From positions 186,001-250,000 of the forward strand of contig NZ_BOMB01000017.1 of the NCBI RefSeq assembly GCF_016861975.1: DNA of 64,000 bases. The letters are read 5' to 3'. Of the stretch, positions 49,856 through 59,058 are shown piece by piece (the first letter of the stretch is position 1; each line of letters starts with the position of its first letter). This stretch comes from Actinocatenispora rupis (GTDB lineage: Bacteria; Actinomycetota; Actinomycetes; Mycobacteriales; Micromonosporaceae). The notes beneath the pieces were generated by a model, which saw only the letters and a program-made list of their open reading frames with translations, did no database searches and was not told the DNA's origin. A program made the translations under genes and the position numbers.

Positions 49856-50917
49856 TTGAGCATCCCCACCCCCCGCACGCGGTTCCGTACCCGGACGCTG
49901 CGGCGTCTCGCCGTCCTGGCGACCGCCGTCGCGTCCGTACTCCCGGCCACGGCCGGCGCCGCGCACGCGACCACCCCGGTCGTACCCGCGGCGTCGGCCA
50001 CCCCGCCCGGATCCATCGCCGCGGCGCCGTACTACTACCTCGATTCGTACAACCGGCCGGATCCGGTGGACATCATGCGGCGGACGGGCGCGCGCTGGTT
50101 CACGCTGGCGTTCGTGGTCGCGCCGGACGCCGACACCTGCGCCCCGCAATGGGACGGCGGCGGCACGCTCGACGCGGATTCGGCTCCCAGCAAGGCGATC
50201 GGCGCGATCCGCGCGGCCGGCGGCGACGTGATCCCGTCCCTCGGCGGCGGTGGCGTGACCAAGCTGGGGCAGGTCTGCGGCAGCGCCGACGCCCTGGCCG
50301 GCGCGTACCAGAAGGTGGTGGACGCGTACCGGTTGACGGCCGTGGACCTCGACATCGAGGGTGCCGAGTTCGCCGACGCGGCGGCCCGGCAACGCAACGT
50401 CGCCGCGCTGAAGCTGTTGCAGGACAACAACCCCGGCCTCAAGGTGTATGTCACCGTGCCGGTGCTCGACACCGGCTTCAGCAGCAAGGGCGTCGCCCTG
50501 GTGAACGAGGCGGAGGCGGCCGGGCTGGACGTGACCGCGTGGGCGGGCATGGCGTTCTGGTTCGGCAAGGGCGCCATCGACATGGGCGACGCGTCGATCC
50601 GGGCGATGAACGGGATGCAGACCGTCGTCCGCGACGCGTACGGGATGAGCGACCGCGACGCGTACCGGCACGTCGGGCTGTCCAGTCTCGCCGGGGTCAA
50701 CGAGGACCCGGGGGAGGTCATCACGCTCCAGGACTTCCAGCAGGTGCTCACGTACGCCCACCAGCACCGGATCGGGCGGCTCACGTTCTGGAACGTCAAC
50801 CGCGACCGGCAGTGCCAGGCCGACGGTTCCGACCCGGCCGACACGTGCAGCGGCGTCCCGCAGTCGCTGTACGAGTACACGGGGATGGTGGCGAAGTACC
50901 GCCAGCCGGCGGCGTGA
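49856..50917 (+). CDS. Secreted GH18 chitinase-like hydrolase
   Basis: A 353-residue exported protein with a long signal peptide (cleavage near AAHA, about residue 38). The GH18 catalytic motif D-x-D-x-E is AVDLDIEGAE (about residue 165), preceded by IPSLGGGGVTKLG; WAGMAFWFGKG and LTFWNVNRDRQC are later barrel strands. It is similar to bacterial small chitinases of the family-18 carbohydrate-binding-free type. TTG at 49856 is the only start that fits the signal peptide, an unusual choice. Downstream genes are convergent. Confidence 0.85.
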   Translation: MSIPTPRTRFRTRTLRRLAVLATAVASVLPATAGAAHATTPVVPAASATPPGSIAAAPYYYLDSYNRPDPVDIMRRTGARWFTLAFVVAPDADTCAPQWDGGGTLDADSAPSKAIGAIRAAGGDVIPSLGGGGVTKLGQVCGSADALAGAYQKVVDAYRLTAVDLDIEGAEFADAAARQRNVAALKLLQDNNPGLKVYVTVPVLDTGFSSKGVALVNEAEAAGLDVTAWAGMAFWFGKGAIDMGDASIRAMNGMQTVVRDAYGMSDRDAYRHVGLSSLAGVNEDPGEVITLQDFQQVLTYAHQHRIGRLTFWNVNRDRQCQADGSDPADTCSGVPQSLYEYTGMVAKYRQPAA

Positions 50918-51091
50918 CCGGCGGGGGCGGGCGGTGTCAAGGTGCGTCGGCGCGGTGGCCGGCCGCGAGGGTGGTGACACAGAGGCCGGCACCGAGACGC
51001 GGGAGTTGGGCGCTGTGCAGACCTTCGACACCCCCGCCCCGACCGTTCCCGACATCCGCGCCGGCGACGTGCGGGTCGTGGCTGGCGCTCG

Positions 51092-51877
51092 TCACGACGC
51101 GAGCGGGAGCCGGTAGCAGCGCTCCTGACCGTACGCGGTGAAGCCGAGGCGTTGCAGGATCGGTGAACTGGTGCTGATGCGGCCCTGGGTGAACGCCATC
51201 GTGGCGCCGTGCCGGGCGGCGTACGCGGCGCGGTGGGCGACCAGCGCGCGGTAGAGCCCACGCCCCCGGTACTCGGGCAGTACGGTGCCGCCCCACAGCC
51301 GGGCCACGCGGTCGACGATCTCCAGCCCGGCGACGGCGACCGGCGTGCCGTCGAGGTACGCGACGGCCACGCCACCGGTGCCCGCGGCGACCGTGTCGCG
51401 GTCGGCCGCCACCCGGCCGGTGAGTACCTCGTCGGAGGCCGGTTCCCCGCCGAACGCGGCGATCCCGATGGTGTTGGCGTCGCGCGCGGTCGCCAGCGTG
51501 GTCCGCCACCGTACGTCGAGGCCGGACAGGTCGGGCGCGGCGAGGTCCGCCGGCAACGCCAGGGCGAGTACGTCGCAGGTGTCGACGAGCTGGGCGCCCC
51601 GTCGCAGCAGCGCGTCGTCGAAGCCGTCGGGCGCGCTGAGCTTCGCGTAGACGTACGCCTCCGGCAGGCCGAAGGCGGCGGCCCGCGCGACCACGTCCGC
51701 GAGTACTGCCTCGGCCGGGCGGGTGGAGCGCACCCACTGGAGTTGCAGCGGATCCGGGAACGCCTCCGGGAACCGCACCAGCCGGTACTCCGCGGTCTCC
51801 ACGACCTCCGAGCCGTCCGGCTCCAACACCCACCCGTCGTTCGCGGCCGTGACCGCCGCCAGGTCGAGCCCACTCAT
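51092..51877 (-). CDS. GNAT family acetyltransferase
   Basis: A 261-residue protein whose C-terminal half is a GNAT domain: VAVAYLDGTPVAVAGLEIV, acetyl-CoA loop LPEYRGRGLYRALVAHR (Q/R-x-x-G-x-G/A) and AFTQGRISTSSPILQRLGF. The N-terminal 110 residues look like a degenerate second GNAT unit. Substrate unknown. ATG 51877; monocistronic. Confidence 0.88.
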   Translation of the reverse strand: MSGLDLAAVTAANDGWVLEPDGSEVVETAEYRLVRFPEAFPDPLQLQWVRSTRPAEAVLADVVARAAAFGLPEAYVYAKLSAPDGFDDALLRRGAQLVDTCDVLALALPADLAAPDLSGLDVRWRTTLATARDANTIGIAAFGGEPASDEVLTGRVAADRDTVAAGTGGVAVAYLDGTPVAVAGLEIVDRVARLWGGTVLPEYRGRGLYRALVAHRAAYAARHGATMAFTQGRISTSSPILQRLGFTAYGQERCYRLPLAS

Positions 51878-51964
51878 GCGGCGGACCCTACCGTGCACGC
51901 GTCGTACGCCGGTCGTGGTCGTACGGGGCCGGTGAGAGTTGTCTCCCACCGCAACCGGTACGCC

Positions 51965-52729
51965 TCAGACGCGGGGGCCGAGGAACAGGCCGCCGCTGGC
52001 GTCGACGACCTGACCGGTGATCCAGCGCCCGGCGTCCGAGGCGAGGAACGCGACGATCTCGGCGACGTCGTCCGCGTCGCCGAGCCGGTCCAGCGCGGTC
52101 AGTCCCGCGATCTGCTCGGCGAGCCCGGGTACGTCGAACACCGCCCCGTTGGCCGCCGTACGGGTGGCGCCAGGCGCGACCGCGTTCACCGTGATCGCGC
52201 GCGGGCCGAGCTGGACGGCCAGGGTCCGGCTCATCGTCTCGACCGCGCCCTTGGTCATCGCGAACGACGTCTGCGCCGGGTTGGCCATCCGGGTCGCCAC
52301 CGACGAGACCGTGACGATGCGGCCGCCGTCGCGCAGCAGCGGCAGCGCCCGCTGGACGATGAAGTACGGCGCGCGCACGTTCACGGCGTACAGGTGGTCG
52401 AACTCGGCGGGGGTGGTGGTGCCGAGCGGTCCGGCGGGCGCGGCCGCGGCGTTGTTGACGAGGATGTCGAGCGGGCGCCCGTCGAGTACGGCCTCGACGC
52501 CGGCGAACAGCGTCTCGACGTCGCCGTCCACCCCCAGCTCCGCCCGTACGGCGTGGGCGGTGCCGCCGGCGCGTCCGATCCGCTCGACGGTCGCCGCCGC
52601 GCCGGCCCGGTCCGTACCGAAGTGGACGAGGAGGGCGGCGCCGCGCTCGGCGAGCCGTACCGCGATGGCCTGTCCGATGCCGCGGGACGCTCCGGTCACC
52701 AGGGCCGTTCGTCCGGTCAGGTCGGTCAT
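51965..52729 (-). CDS. SDR family protein with catalytic Tyr replaced by Phe
   Basis: A 254-residue classical SDR: LVTGASRGIGQAIAVRL, NNAA, VTVSSVATRM, and the proton-relay position reads SFAMTKGAVE, i.e. F-x-x-x-K instead of Y-x-x-x-K. Otherwise it looks complete, ending VDASGGLFLGPRV. Loss of the Tyr hydroxyl should abolish normal dehydrogenase chemistry, so a non-enzymatic or altered role is possible. ATG 52729; divergent from a TetR gene with operator repeats between. Confidence 0.88.
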   Translation of the reverse strand: MTDLTGRTALVTGASRGIGQAIAVRLAERGAALLVHFGTDRAGAAATVERIGRAGGTAHAVRAELGVDGDVETLFAGVEAVLDGRPLDILVNNAAAAPAGPLGTTTPAEFDHLYAVNVRAPYFIVQRALPLLRDGGRIVTVSSVATRMANPAQTSFAMTKGAVETMSRTLAVQLGPRAITVNAVAPGATRTAANGAVFDVPGLAEQIAGLTALDRLGDADDVAEIVAFLASDAGRWITGQVVDASGGLFLGPRV

Positions 52730-52743
52730 GTCCCGCTCCAAAT

Positions 52744-52792
52744 GTTAGTGACTACCAAGTTGGTAGACGCTAACACACTGGTAGTGTCTACC
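52744..52792. promoter_or_regulatory. TetR operator pair between divergent genes
   Basis: CTACCAA-G-TTGGTAG (52752-52766) lies inside a longer palindrome bounded by GTTAG and CTAAC (52744-52774). A second, smaller repeat GGTAG-TGT-CTACC is at 52780-52792, just before the TetR start. Confidence 0.85.
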
Positions 52793-52794
52793 GC

Positions 52795-53412
52795 ATGGCC
52801 GGTCAGCAGCCGACGCTGCGCGCGCAACGGCGAGCCGAGACGCAGCACGCGATCCAGACCCACGCGGTCCGCCTGTTCCGCGAGCGCGGGTACGACGCCA
52901 CGACCGTCGCCGACGTCGCCGACGCCGCCGGCGTGTCGCCGATGACGGTGTACCGGCACTTCCCGACGAAGGAGGACCTCGTCCTCGTCGACCAGATCGG
53001 CGCGCTCGTCGCCGACCGGATCGCCGCCTCGCCCGCGACCCGTACGCTGGTCGGTCGCATCGGCGGCGCCCTCGTCGACGCGGCCACCGCGCTGACCGGC
53101 GAGGACCCCGAGTCGGAGGGGAAGTTCCTGCTGGCGCGTACCCAGCTGATGATCTCGACGCCGGCGCTCCGGGCGCGGCACCTCGACAACCAGTACCTGT
53201 TGCAGCGGGCCGTGGTCGACGCGCTCGGCGACGACGTGGCCGATCCGGACGCGGTGTTCCGCGCGCAGGCGGCCACCAGCGCCTGCCTGGCCGCCCTGCA
53301 CACGGCGCTCGTCCGCTGGGCGGAGGACGACGGCCGCAGCGCGCTGCCCGAGCTGATCGCGCAGGCGCTCACCGCGTCCTTCGGCGACGACGTCCTCGAC
53401 CACCGCCGCTGA
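52795..53412 (+). CDS. TetR family regulator
   Basis: A 205-residue regulator. The HTH is TIAD-like: AIQTHAVRLFRERGYDATTVADVADAAGVSPMTVYRHFPTKEDLV (in parts), residues about 15-60. The C-terminal ligand-binding part is MftR/C-terminal-TetR-like. ATG 52795 lies 3 bp after the operator, so repression is autoregulatory and should also cover the divergent SDR. Confidence 0.92.
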   Translation: MAGQQPTLRAQRRAETQHAIQTHAVRLFRERGYDATTVADVADAAGVSPMTVYRHFPTKEDLVLVDQIGALVADRIAASPATRTLVGRIGGALVDAATALTGEDPESEGKFLLARTQLMISTPALRARHLDNQYLLQRAVVDALGDDVADPDAVFRAQAATSACLAALHTALVRWAEDDGRSALPELIAQALTASFGDDVLDHRR

Positions 53413-53495
53413 GCCCGCCTTCCACTCGTACGGGCGGCGCCGGTGGCGCGCAGCGGGCAGACTGTTCTCCTCGTCCGACACGAGGGGGAACGGAC

Positions 53496-54008
53496 ATGAC
53501 CGAGCAGGAACCTCCCGGCGTACTCGACGCGCGGTACAGCGCGCCCGACGCGACCGCCGCCGACTGGGCGCAGGCCCGGGAACGGCTCAGCCAAGCCGAA
53601 CTGTACTGGTTGACGACGGTCCGGCCGGACGGTCGGCCGCACGTGACGCCGCTGATCGGCGTGTGGCTGGACGGCGCACTGCACGTGTGCACCGGCGCGC
53701 ACGAGCAGAAGGCGCGCAACATCGCCGCCGACCCGCGCTGCGCCGTGACCACCGGCACCAACACCCTCAACTCCGGGTACGACGTGGTCGTCGAGGGGGT
53801 GGCGCGGCGGGTCGTCGACGACGCCGAGCTGGCCCGGATCGCCGCGGCGTACCACGACAAGTACGGGGAGGACTGGAGCTTCACCGCGCGCGACGGGCAG
53901 CTGCACCACGCCGGCGGTGGCGCCGCGGTCGCGTTCCGCATCGCGCCGGAGACCGCGTACGGGTTCGGCAAGAGTACGCCCAGCCACACCCGCTGGACCT
54001 TCACCTGA
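53496..54008 (+). CDS. PNPOx-like flavin/F420-binding protein
   Basis: A 170-residue split-barrel protein with AELYWLTTVRPDGRPHVTPLIG (about residue 42), VCTGAHEQKARNIAADPRCAV and GYDVVVEGVARRV. Pattern is that of pyridoxamine-phosphate-oxidase-related proteins that bind FMN or F420; catalysis unknown. Different subgroup from the 30135 gene. Its ATG follows GAGGGGGAACGGAC. Confidence 0.87.
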   Translation: MTEQEPPGVLDARYSAPDATAADWAQARERLSQAELYWLTTVRPDGRPHVTPLIGVWLDGALHVCTGAHEQKARNIAADPRCAVTTGTNTLNSGYDVVVEGVARRVVDDAELARIAAAYHDKYGEDWSFTARDGQLHHAGGGAAVAFRIAPETAYGFGKSTPSHTRWTFT

Positions 54009-54102
54009 GCTGTCGGCCCTGTCTCTGTCCACAAGGGACACACGGCCGGAGGCGTATGCTGGCGCCTCCCGTCGAGCGCCGAGCAGGACGCCGGAGGCCA
54101 GC

Positions 54103-54804
54103 GTGACCGACACCGGACCGCGGAGGTACGAGGGCCTGCGGTGGCCGGACTGCCGCAACGTACGGGACGTCGGCGGCCTGCCCACCGTCGACGGGCGTAC
54201 CACGAGGAGCGGACGTCTGGTACGCGCGGACGCGCTCGATCGGCTCAACGACACCGGAGTGGCCGCCGTCCGTGCCGCCGGGACCGGTCTGGTCGTCGAC
54301 CTGCGCTCGCCGTGGGAGCTGCCCGGCGCGGCGCCGCACCCGTTCGCCGACGACCCCTGTTTCCGGTGGATCCCGTTCATCGACGCGGACCGCGACCACG
54401 AACGCGACCGCGCCAGCGAACGTACCCGGGCGGATCTCTACCGTGGCAGCCTCGACCGGAACGGCCGGTGCGTCGCCGCCGTGGTGCGCGCGATCGCCGG
54501 TGCGCCACCGGGTGTCGTGGTCGTGCACTGCCTGTCCGGGGTCGACCGGACCGGCATGCTGGTGGCGCTGCTGCTGGACACGCTCGGCGTCCGGCGCCCC
54601 GCCATCGTGCGCGACTACGACCGCAGCCACGACCACCTCGACGGCGTGGACCCCGCCACCGTTTCCGTACCCGAACCGGGGACGATGGCGGACACCCTGC
54701 GGCACCTGGACCGCCGGTGGGGTGGGTCGCGCGCGTACCTGGAGCGGCACGGGGTCACCCCGGACCAGCTCGCCGCTCTCGCCGACCGACTGCTGACACC
54801 GTGA
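54103..54804 (+). CDS. Protein-tyrosine-phosphatase-like protein (Tyr/Ser family)
   Basis: A 233-residue Y_phosphatase3-type enzyme. The N-terminus NVRDVGGLPT is characteristic; the active-site P-loop is HCLSGVDRTG (C-x5-R, about residue 142). It acts on phosphotyrosine or phosphoserine or on phosphoinositide in relatives. GTG 54103 follows CCGGAGG. A copy of the 25-bp palindrome begins 2 nt after its stop, between it and the convergent sulfatase. Confidence 0.9.
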   Translation: MTDTGPRRYEGLRWPDCRNVRDVGGLPTVDGRTTRSGRLVRADALDRLNDTGVAAVRAAGTGLVVDLRSPWELPGAAPHPFADDPCFRWIPFIDADRDHERDRASERTRADLYRGSLDRNGRCVAAVVRAIAGAPPGVVVVHCLSGVDRTGMLVALLLDTLGVRRPAIVRDYDRSHDHLDGVDPATVSVPEPGTMADTLRHLDRRWGGSRAYLERHGVTPDQLAALADRLLTP

Positions 54805-54805
54805 C

Positions 54806-54830
54806 GGAACCGTTGCGGTACAAGGGGATC
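54806..54830. repeat. Dispersed palindrome between convergent genes
   Basis: GGAACCGTTG-CGGTA-CAAGGGGATC fills the 24-bp gap between the phosphatase stop and the sulfatase stop and touches both. Confidence 0.65.
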
Positions 54831-56295
54831 AGGTCTCGAAGGAGCTGAGGGTGGTGTCGTAGTCGGCGCCGCCGACGTCGAACATCGACGTCATCCAGTG
54901 GTGGAAGTTGTCGCCGCGGGCGCGGAGTTGGCGGTGCAGCTCGGTGGTCAGGGCGCGCTGGACGCCGGCGAGGGCGGGGTCGTCGATCCGGTTGGTCAGC
55001 TCGTACGGATCGGCGCGCAGGTCGTACAACTCGTTGACGGACTCGGGGTTGACGACGAGCTTGTGCGTGGCGGTGCGCAGCATCCGTTGCGGGTACGGGA
55101 AGTGGTGCCCGTGGAACTCGGCGAGCATCGTCGTACGCCACGGTGGCGTGTCGCCGGCGACCAGCGGCAACAGGCTGTGGCCGTCGACGGCGTCGGTGGT
55201 GGGCAGCCCGGCGAGGTCGAGGATGCTCGCGGTGAGGTCCATCAAGGTCACGAACTCGTCCCGCCGCTGCCCCGCCGGCATCCCCGGCACCCGGACCAGC
55301 GCCGGGATGCGGTAGATGTCGTCGTACATGGCGGGCCCCTTGTCGTGGAGCCGGTGCGCGCCGGTGAACTCGCCGTGGTCGGCGGTCATCACCACGGCCG
55401 TGTCGTCCGCCAACCCGAGCCGTGCCATCGCTTCCAGGATGCGGCCGGCCTCCTGGTCGATCAGCTCCACGTACCCCCAGTACGCGGCGACGAGCCGGCG
55501 ACTGGTGCGCTCGTCGAGCGTGTCGTACGCCCAGTGCGCGCTGTAGTTCCGTTGCACCGGTGGCTTTCCGTCGAACGTCTCGGCCACCGACGGCGGCAGC
55601 GGCACCGTCGCCGGGTCGTACCGGTCGAGGTGGGTGTCGGGCAGGATGTAGGGCAGGTGCGGGCCGAAGAAGTGGGTCGCCAGGAAGAACGGGCGCCGCG
55701 CGGGGTCGGCCGCGAAGCGTTCCATCATCTCGATCGTGCGGGTCGCCAGGTAGTGCTCGAACGTGGCCTCGACCGGCTGGTGCAGCCGCGCCGCCATCAG
55801 GTTGCCCGGCCCGCCGTTCGGCGCCGTCCCGCGCACCTTGTCGCTGATCCGGTACCCGGGCAGGTCGTGTTCGCGCAGGTAGGCCAGGTAGTCGGGGTGG
55901 TCGACGGGGTTGTGCCAGCCGCCCAGCGTCGGCCCCTCGAAGCCGTAGCTGGCCGCCGTCCGGCGCACGCCGCCGTGCCACTTGCCGACCAGCCCGAGCC
56001 GCCAGCCGGCCGCCGCCAGCGCCTCGGCGAACGTGAACTGGCCGTCGGGGAGGTCCTCCTGGTACCCGACGTTGCGCTCGTAGTTCGCCAGCAACCTGTG
56101 CCGGAACGGTGCCGCGCCGGTCAGCAGGCTCGCCCGCGCGGGAGTGCAGATCGCCGTCGGTGTGAACGCGTTCGTGAACCGGGTGCCGCTGGCCGCGAGC
56201 CCGTCGAGTACGGGGGTGGACACGGTCGGGTTGCCGTAGCAACCGAGTGTCGACACCGAGTGCTGGTCGGTCATCAGGAACAGGATGTTGGTCAT
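54829..56295 (-). CDS. Arylsulfatase-type sulfatase (FGly-dependent)
   Basis: A 488-residue cytoplasmic-type sulfatase. The formylglycine signature is ICTPARASLLTG (C-x-P-x-R, about residue 52); TNILFLMTDQH at the N-terminus gives the first metal-ligand Asp, GKWH the Lys, and TADHGEFTG the Asp-His metal pair. ATG 56295. It needs an FGE or anSME enzyme encoded elsewhere. It belongs to the LacI-controlled sulfated-glycan locus. Confidence 0.92.
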   Translation of the reverse strand: MTNILFLMTDQHSVSTLGCYGNPTVSTPVLDGLAASGTRFTNAFTPTAICTPARASLLTGAAPFRHRLLANYERNVGYQEDLPDGQFTFAEALAAAGWRLGLVGKWHGGVRRTAASYGFEGPTLGGWHNPVDHPDYLAYLREHDLPGYRISDKVRGTAPNGGPGNLMAARLHQPVEATFEHYLATRTIEMMERFAADPARRPFFLATHFFGPHLPYILPDTHLDRYDPATVPLPPSVAETFDGKPPVQRNYSAHWAYDTLDERTSRRLVAAYWGYVELIDQEAGRILEAMARLGLADDTAVVMTADHGEFTGAHRLHDKGPAMYDDIYRIPALVRVPGMPAGQRRDEFVTLMDLTASILDLAGLPTTDAVDGHSLLPLVAGDTPPWRTTMLAEFHGHHFPYPQRMLRTATHKLVVNPESVNELYDLRADPYELTNRIDDPALAGVQRALTTELHRQLRARGDNFHHWMTSMFDVGGADYDTTLSSFET

Positions 56296-56647
56296 CGCCC
56301 ACCCTCGGATCGGGATCGCTGGCCGGCCGGTGCTGCGCCGCGGCGACCAGGGGGTAGCGGGCGACCGCGCCGGCGAGGCGTATGGGTGCTCGGAGCCTGC
56401 TCTGCTTACCGACACGCATCACCGGTCATGATGCGCACAGGTGCTCGGAGCAGGTGCGCCCGGGCCCACGGCCCGTGAGCTGTTGTAGCAAGCGAAAGCG
56501 GCGCTGTCGACCACCGCGCGCGAGACTCCGCCGCCGGGAGCGGCCGGTCACCGGCGCCGGACGAGAAGTTTCCGCGACACCCTTGGCAGCAAATTTCCAG
56601 CGCTGTAAGTTGACGGCCGCGCACACCGACCCGATCGAGGTGACCCG
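56296..56647. promoter_or_regulatory. Divergent promoter region with LacI operator copy
   Basis: About 350 bp between the sulfatase and the decayed GH2 gene. CCAGCGCTGTAA at 56597-56608 matches the LacI operator core (CAGCGCTG) seen at 58969 and 60221. The rest is unassigned. Confidence 0.6.
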
Positions 56648-57202
56648 ATGGCCGAGCCCGACCCGTCCCGGAACGGCTCCATCGGGCCGACCCCGCGCCC
56701 GGAGTACCCGCGCCCTAGCTTCGTGCGGGACGAGTGGCTCACCCTCAACGGGAGCTGGCAGTTCGCGTTCGACCCCGGCGACAGCGGGCGGGAACGCGGG
56801 CTGGTCGAGGCCGAGCTGCCCGACCGCATCACCGTGCCGTTCTGCCCCGAGTCCGAGCTGTCCGGCATCGGCGACACCGACTTCCACCCGGCCGTCTGGT
56901 ACCGCCGTGCGGTGGACCACGACGCGACCGTCTGGGTCGACGGGCGGGAGGTCGCGCGGCACAGCGGTGGTTTCACGCCGTTCACCGCCGACCTGACCGA
57001 CGTGGAACGCCCCGGCGAGGAGTCGGTCGTGGTGGTGCGCATCCGGGACAACCCGCGCGGTCCGCAGGCGCGCGGCAAGCAGTCGACGGAGTACGCGAAC
57101 CACGGGTGCGTGTACCGGCTGCGGGCGAGGCTGCGCGACACCGACGGCGAGGGCGCCGCAGTGACCGTACCGGCCGATCTGGCGCCGCGGCTGCACCTAT
57201 GA
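56648..57202 (+). pseudogene. Truncated GH2 glycoside hydrolase
   Basis: Only the N-terminal sugar-binding domain of a GH2 enzyme is left: EYPRPSFVRDEWLTLNGSWQF, ITVPFCPESELSGIG, then WYRRAV joined directly to DHDATVWVDGREVARHSGGF, omitting about 25 residues that should lie between. After QARGKQSTEYANHGCVY the sequence becomes low-complexity and stops; the catalytic barrel is missing. A remnant of what was probably a beta-galactosidase-type enzyme in this sugar locus. Confidence 0.7.
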
Positions 57203-57294
57203 CCGGATGGCGTGGACGGTCGACCCGCTGCCGTCGCGCGAGGCGAGCCACTGACCACCGCCGACCGGCGGCGTCCACCAGCGAGGGGGAGTCC

Positions 57295-58932
57295 GTGACC
57301 ACCACCGATGCCGAGATCGCGATCGGCAGCCGCCCGTCGGCGCGGATCGATCCGTTGGTGTACGGCCACTTCCTGGAGTCGGCGTTCTTCGGCAACATCG
57401 AGGGCGGGGTGTTCGACGAGGGGTCGCCGCTCGCGGTGTCCGGGGCGGGCGCGCTCGACGGGTGCCGCCGCGACGTGATCGACGCCTGCCGCGAGCTGGG
57501 CCTGCCCGTCGTACGGTGGCCCGGCGGCAACTTCGCCTCCGCGTACTGGTGGCGGGACGGGACGGGGCCGCGAGACGAACGGCCGCGCCGGCTGGAACTG
57601 GCGTGGGGTTCGGAGGAGAGCAACCGGTTCGGTACCCCGGAGTTCCTGGCGTGGATCGGGGCGGTGCGCACCGACGCGGTCCGGACCGAGGCGTACCTGT
57701 GTCACGGCGCGCGCAGCGTGGAGGACGCGGTGCGGTGGGTCGAGTACACGAACTACGCGGGCGACACGACGCTGACCCGGCAGCGCGCCGCCGACGGCCA
57801 CGCCGAGCCGTACCGGGTGCGGTGGTGGGGTGTCGGCAACGAGGTGTACGGCCCGTGGCAGATGGGACACCGGCCGGTGGAGCGGTACGTGGCCGACGCG
57901 CGCGAGCACGTCCGGTTCATGCGCCAGGTCGATCCCGGCCTGCGGTTCGTGGCGTGCGGATCGCCGCGGCAGCAGTGGACGGAGGCGGTGGTGGCCGGGC
58001 TCGGTGACCGCGTCGACGCGTTCTCCCTGCACCTGTACGGCGTCGACCACCACCTGACGACACCCACGGTCGACGAGTACGACGCGGTGGTGTCGCAGTC
58101 GGTGTACTTCGAGCACGCGATCGGCGAGTACGCGGACGAGATCGCCGCGGTGGCAACGGCGTCGCACCTGGACCGGCCGCCTGGCATCGCGCTGGACGAG
58201 TGGAACAACCGGCACCTGGAACCGTCGGGCTGGCCCGAGCCGCGGCCCGGCGACGACGGCGGCACCGCGGCCCGCGACACGCCGGCGGGGGAGCGGACCC
58301 GGGTGCGCGTCAACCGGCACAGCACGCGCACCCTGGCCGACGCGCTGATGTACGCGGGGGTGTTCCACGCGATCCACCGGGCCGCCGGTCACGAGGTGCC
58401 GGTGACCATGGCGAACACGGTGAACCTGGTCAACGCCAACGGAATCCTCCAGGTACGCCCGGGCGGCGTGCTGCGCACCCCCGTCTTCCACGTCTGGGAC
58501 CTGTACCAGAACCACTTCGGCCGGCGCGCCCTCCCGGTACGGGTGTCGACGCCGGCGGTGGTGCGGGCCGTACGGCTCGGCGCGGAACGTACCGACCGGT
58601 TCGGGGTGGGGACGACGCGGACCACGGCGGTCGGCCTGCTCGACGCCAGCGCCGCCGGTACCGACGACGGCGGTCTCACGCTCGCGGTCATCAACCGTTC
58701 CGCGGACCGTACGGTGCGGGCGGCGATCCGGTTGGACGACAGTACGGGGAGCCTGCCGCCGGTCGCGCGGGTGTGGTCTTTCGGCGCGGACGCCACCGAC
58801 CTGTTCGCGACGAACACGCTGAGCACAGCGGACACGGTTGCCCCGCGGACGCCCGACCCGACGGGCACCGAGCCGGGCCGGTACGACTTCCCGCCGCACA
58901 GCGTCACGATGCTGCGCTTCGACCCGCGCTGA
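57295..58932 (+). CDS. GH51 alpha-L-arabinofuranosidase
   Basis: A 545-residue (beta/alpha)8 glycosidase without signal peptide. DPLVYGHFLESAFFGNIEGGVF, RWPGGNFASAYWWRDGTGPR, and WGVGNEVYGPW (acid/base Glu, about residue 182) are diagnostic; the nucleophile is the Glu in IALDEWNNRH (about 302). It removes arabinofuranosyl units from arabinan, arabinoxylan or arabinogalactan oligosaccharides in the cytoplasm. GTG 57295 follows CGAGGGGGAG. Confidence 0.93.
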   Translation: MTTTDAEIAIGSRPSARIDPLVYGHFLESAFFGNIEGGVFDEGSPLAVSGAGALDGCRRDVIDACRELGLPVVRWPGGNFASAYWWRDGTGPRDERPRRLELAWGSEESNRFGTPEFLAWIGAVRTDAVRTEAYLCHGARSVEDAVRWVEYTNYAGDTTLTRQRAADGHAEPYRVRWWGVGNEVYGPWQMGHRPVERYVADAREHVRFMRQVDPGLRFVACGSPRQQWTEAVVAGLGDRVDAFSLHLYGVDHHLTTPTVDEYDAVVSQSVYFEHAIGEYADEIAAVATASHLDRPPGIALDEWNNRHLEPSGWPEPRPGDDGGTAARDTPAGERTRVRVNRHSTRTLADALMYAGVFHAIHRAAGHEVPVTMANTVNLVNANGILQVRPGGVLRTPVFHVWDLYQNHFGRRALPVRVSTPAVVRAVRLGAERTDRFGVGTTRTTAVGLLDASAAGTDDGGLTLAVINRSADRTVRAAIRLDDSTGSLPPVARVWSFGADATDLFATNTLSTADTVAPRTPDPTGTEPGRYDFPPHSVTMLRFDPR

Positions 58933-58968
58933 GCGTGGCCGGGCCGTACCGGTGAGGGGGCACAGCGT

Positions 58969-58980
58969 TACAGCGCTGTA
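58969..58980. promoter_or_regulatory. LacI-type operator upstream of regulator
   Basis: TACAGCGCTGTA is a perfect 12-bp palindrome, 79 bp upstream of the LacI start and just beyond the GH51 stop; it implies autoregulation. Confidence 0.8.
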
Positions 58981-59058
58981 CGCTGCGGCTCCCGACGATG
59001 GCCGGGTGCGCCGCCGTGGCGCCCCGTAGGCTGTCGTCACACGGTGTCAGGAGGAACG

